Part shown: piece by piece, positions 6,250-6,534 of the stretch | Layout: the number at the start of each line of letters is the position of its first letter | How positions within the stretch are numbered: position 1 is the first letter of the stretch | From: Lachnospiraceae bacterium UBA3821 | GTDB lineage: Bacteria > Bacillota > Clostridia > Lachnospirales > Lachnospiraceae | DNA: 6,534 nucleotides | Direction: 5' to 3' | NCBI GenBank assembly: GCA_002368865.1 | Contig: DFDT01000071.1 | Coordinates: forward strand, 1 to 6,534 | Notes under the pieces: model-generated | Told to the model about the DNA's origin: nothing | Seen by the model: the letters and a program-made list of their open reading frames with translations, nothing else | Database searches by the model: none | Program-made: the position numbers and the translations under genes

Positions 6250-6534
6250 TCACACTCTGTGTCCCATATAATAAAAGCCATGGCATTCATCCAACGACAC
6301 ATCCACGATCTGCCCGATCAGGGAAGCATCACCCGGAAAATGCACCAATGTATTATTGGAAAGCCTGCCTGTCACCAGTGCAGGATCATTCTCATTCACT
6401 TCCTCCACTAACGCATCCATGACCTGTCCCTGATAGCGTGCCACCCGCTCTCTGGCAGTCTCCTGCACAGTCTTTAACACCTTGTCAAAATTGCGTTTTA
6501 CTTCCTCCTCCGGCACCTGCTCCATAGCTGCCGC
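6250..6534 (-). CDS. miaB: tRNA-2-methylthio-N6-dimethylallyladenosine synthase MiaB, C-terminal part (cut by right edge)
   Basis: The last 94 residues of a radical-SAM methylthiotransferase. The frame is open to base 6534, reading AAAMEQVPEEEVKRNF at the edge, which is the end of the radical-SAM domain and the following helix (compare AA-ME-QVP-E-V-K in clostridial MiaB); the ATG at 6525 is therefore internal. The final ~65 residues are a TRAM domain (RNA-binding beta-barrel): LVTGRLSNNTLVHFPGD, then SLIGQIVDVSLDECHGFYYMG, ending at a TGA (6250-6252). MiaB adds a methylthio group at C2 of i6A37 in tRNAs reading U-starting codons, using two Fe-S clusters and SAM. Those cluster cysteines are outside the window. 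RimO and MtaB share this layout, but the pre-TRAM helix and the GR-x-N-x-x-V-x-FPG motif fit MiaB best. In many Firmicutes miaB is followed by mutS; here the HD-GYP gene follows. Confidence 0.85.
   Translation of the reverse strand, partial: AAAMEQVPEEEVKRNFDKVLKTVQETARERVARYQGQVMDALVEEVNENDPALVTGRLSNNTLVHFPGDASLIGQIVDVSLDECHGFYYMGHRV

Noticed and set aside
6523..6525. ATG at 6525 as the start of a 91-residue gene
   Set aside because: The frame continues to the right edge with AAA before the Met, as in MiaB, and a TRAM domain alone starting here would lack its radical-SAM body.
1..6534. CRISPR array, insertion sequence, prophage or toxin-antitoxin pair
   Set aside because: No direct-repeat array, no transposase or integrase, no terminal inverted repeats and no toxin-like small gene pair were seen; gene spacing is that of ordinary operons.

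Overview
The window looks like chromosomal DNA from an anaerobic, gut-type Firmicute, most likely of the Lachnospiraceae/Clostridia. This rests on moderate base composition, strong GGAGG-type ribosome binding sites, TTG starts, clostridial MiaB and serine-hydrolase sequence styles, and a 7TM-PAS-HD-GYP receptor of a kind common there. The genus cannot be named from the sequence alone. I see no mobile element, CRISPR array, phage gene, tRNA or rRNA.

Layout. On the + strand, bases 1-974 hold the 3' part of a serine hydrolase of the beta-lactamase/penicillin-binding-protein fold, whose 5' end lies outside the window. It converges on a minus-strand series that fills the rest. The two are separated by a hairpin at 986-1020 that looks like a two-way terminator. 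Read in transcription order (right to left), the minus strand carries: the 3' end of miaB (tRNA methylthiotransferase, TRAM domain; cut by the right edge); a membrane 7TM-PAS-like-HD-GYP signalling protein (TTG start); a SulP-family anion transporter with a C-terminal STAS domain; a 97-residue stand-alone protein matching only the middle domain of the fatty acid kinase FakA; and a 467-residue lipoprotein with a lipocalin-like region followed by a parallel beta-helix (TTG start).

Transcription units. miaB, the HD-GYP gene and sulP are separated by 22 and 6 bases and look like one operon. The sulP ribosome binding site straddles the stop codon of the HD-GYP gene, so the two are probably translationally coupled. 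Between sulP and the FakA-like gene is a 66-base gap with a near-consensus promoter (TTTACA, 17 bases, TATATT). The FakA-like gene and the lipoprotein gene therefore probably form a second, separately started unit, ending at the hairpin at 986-1020.

Biology. The two most notable points are the close pairing of an HD-GYP receptor (predicted cyclic-di-GMP hydrolase) with a SulP-STAS transporter, and a FakA fragment expressed as its own gene next to a surface lipoprotein. Neither function is proved by the sequence. All coding regions read cleanly with no frameshift, and no gap of more than 300 bases lacks a gene.
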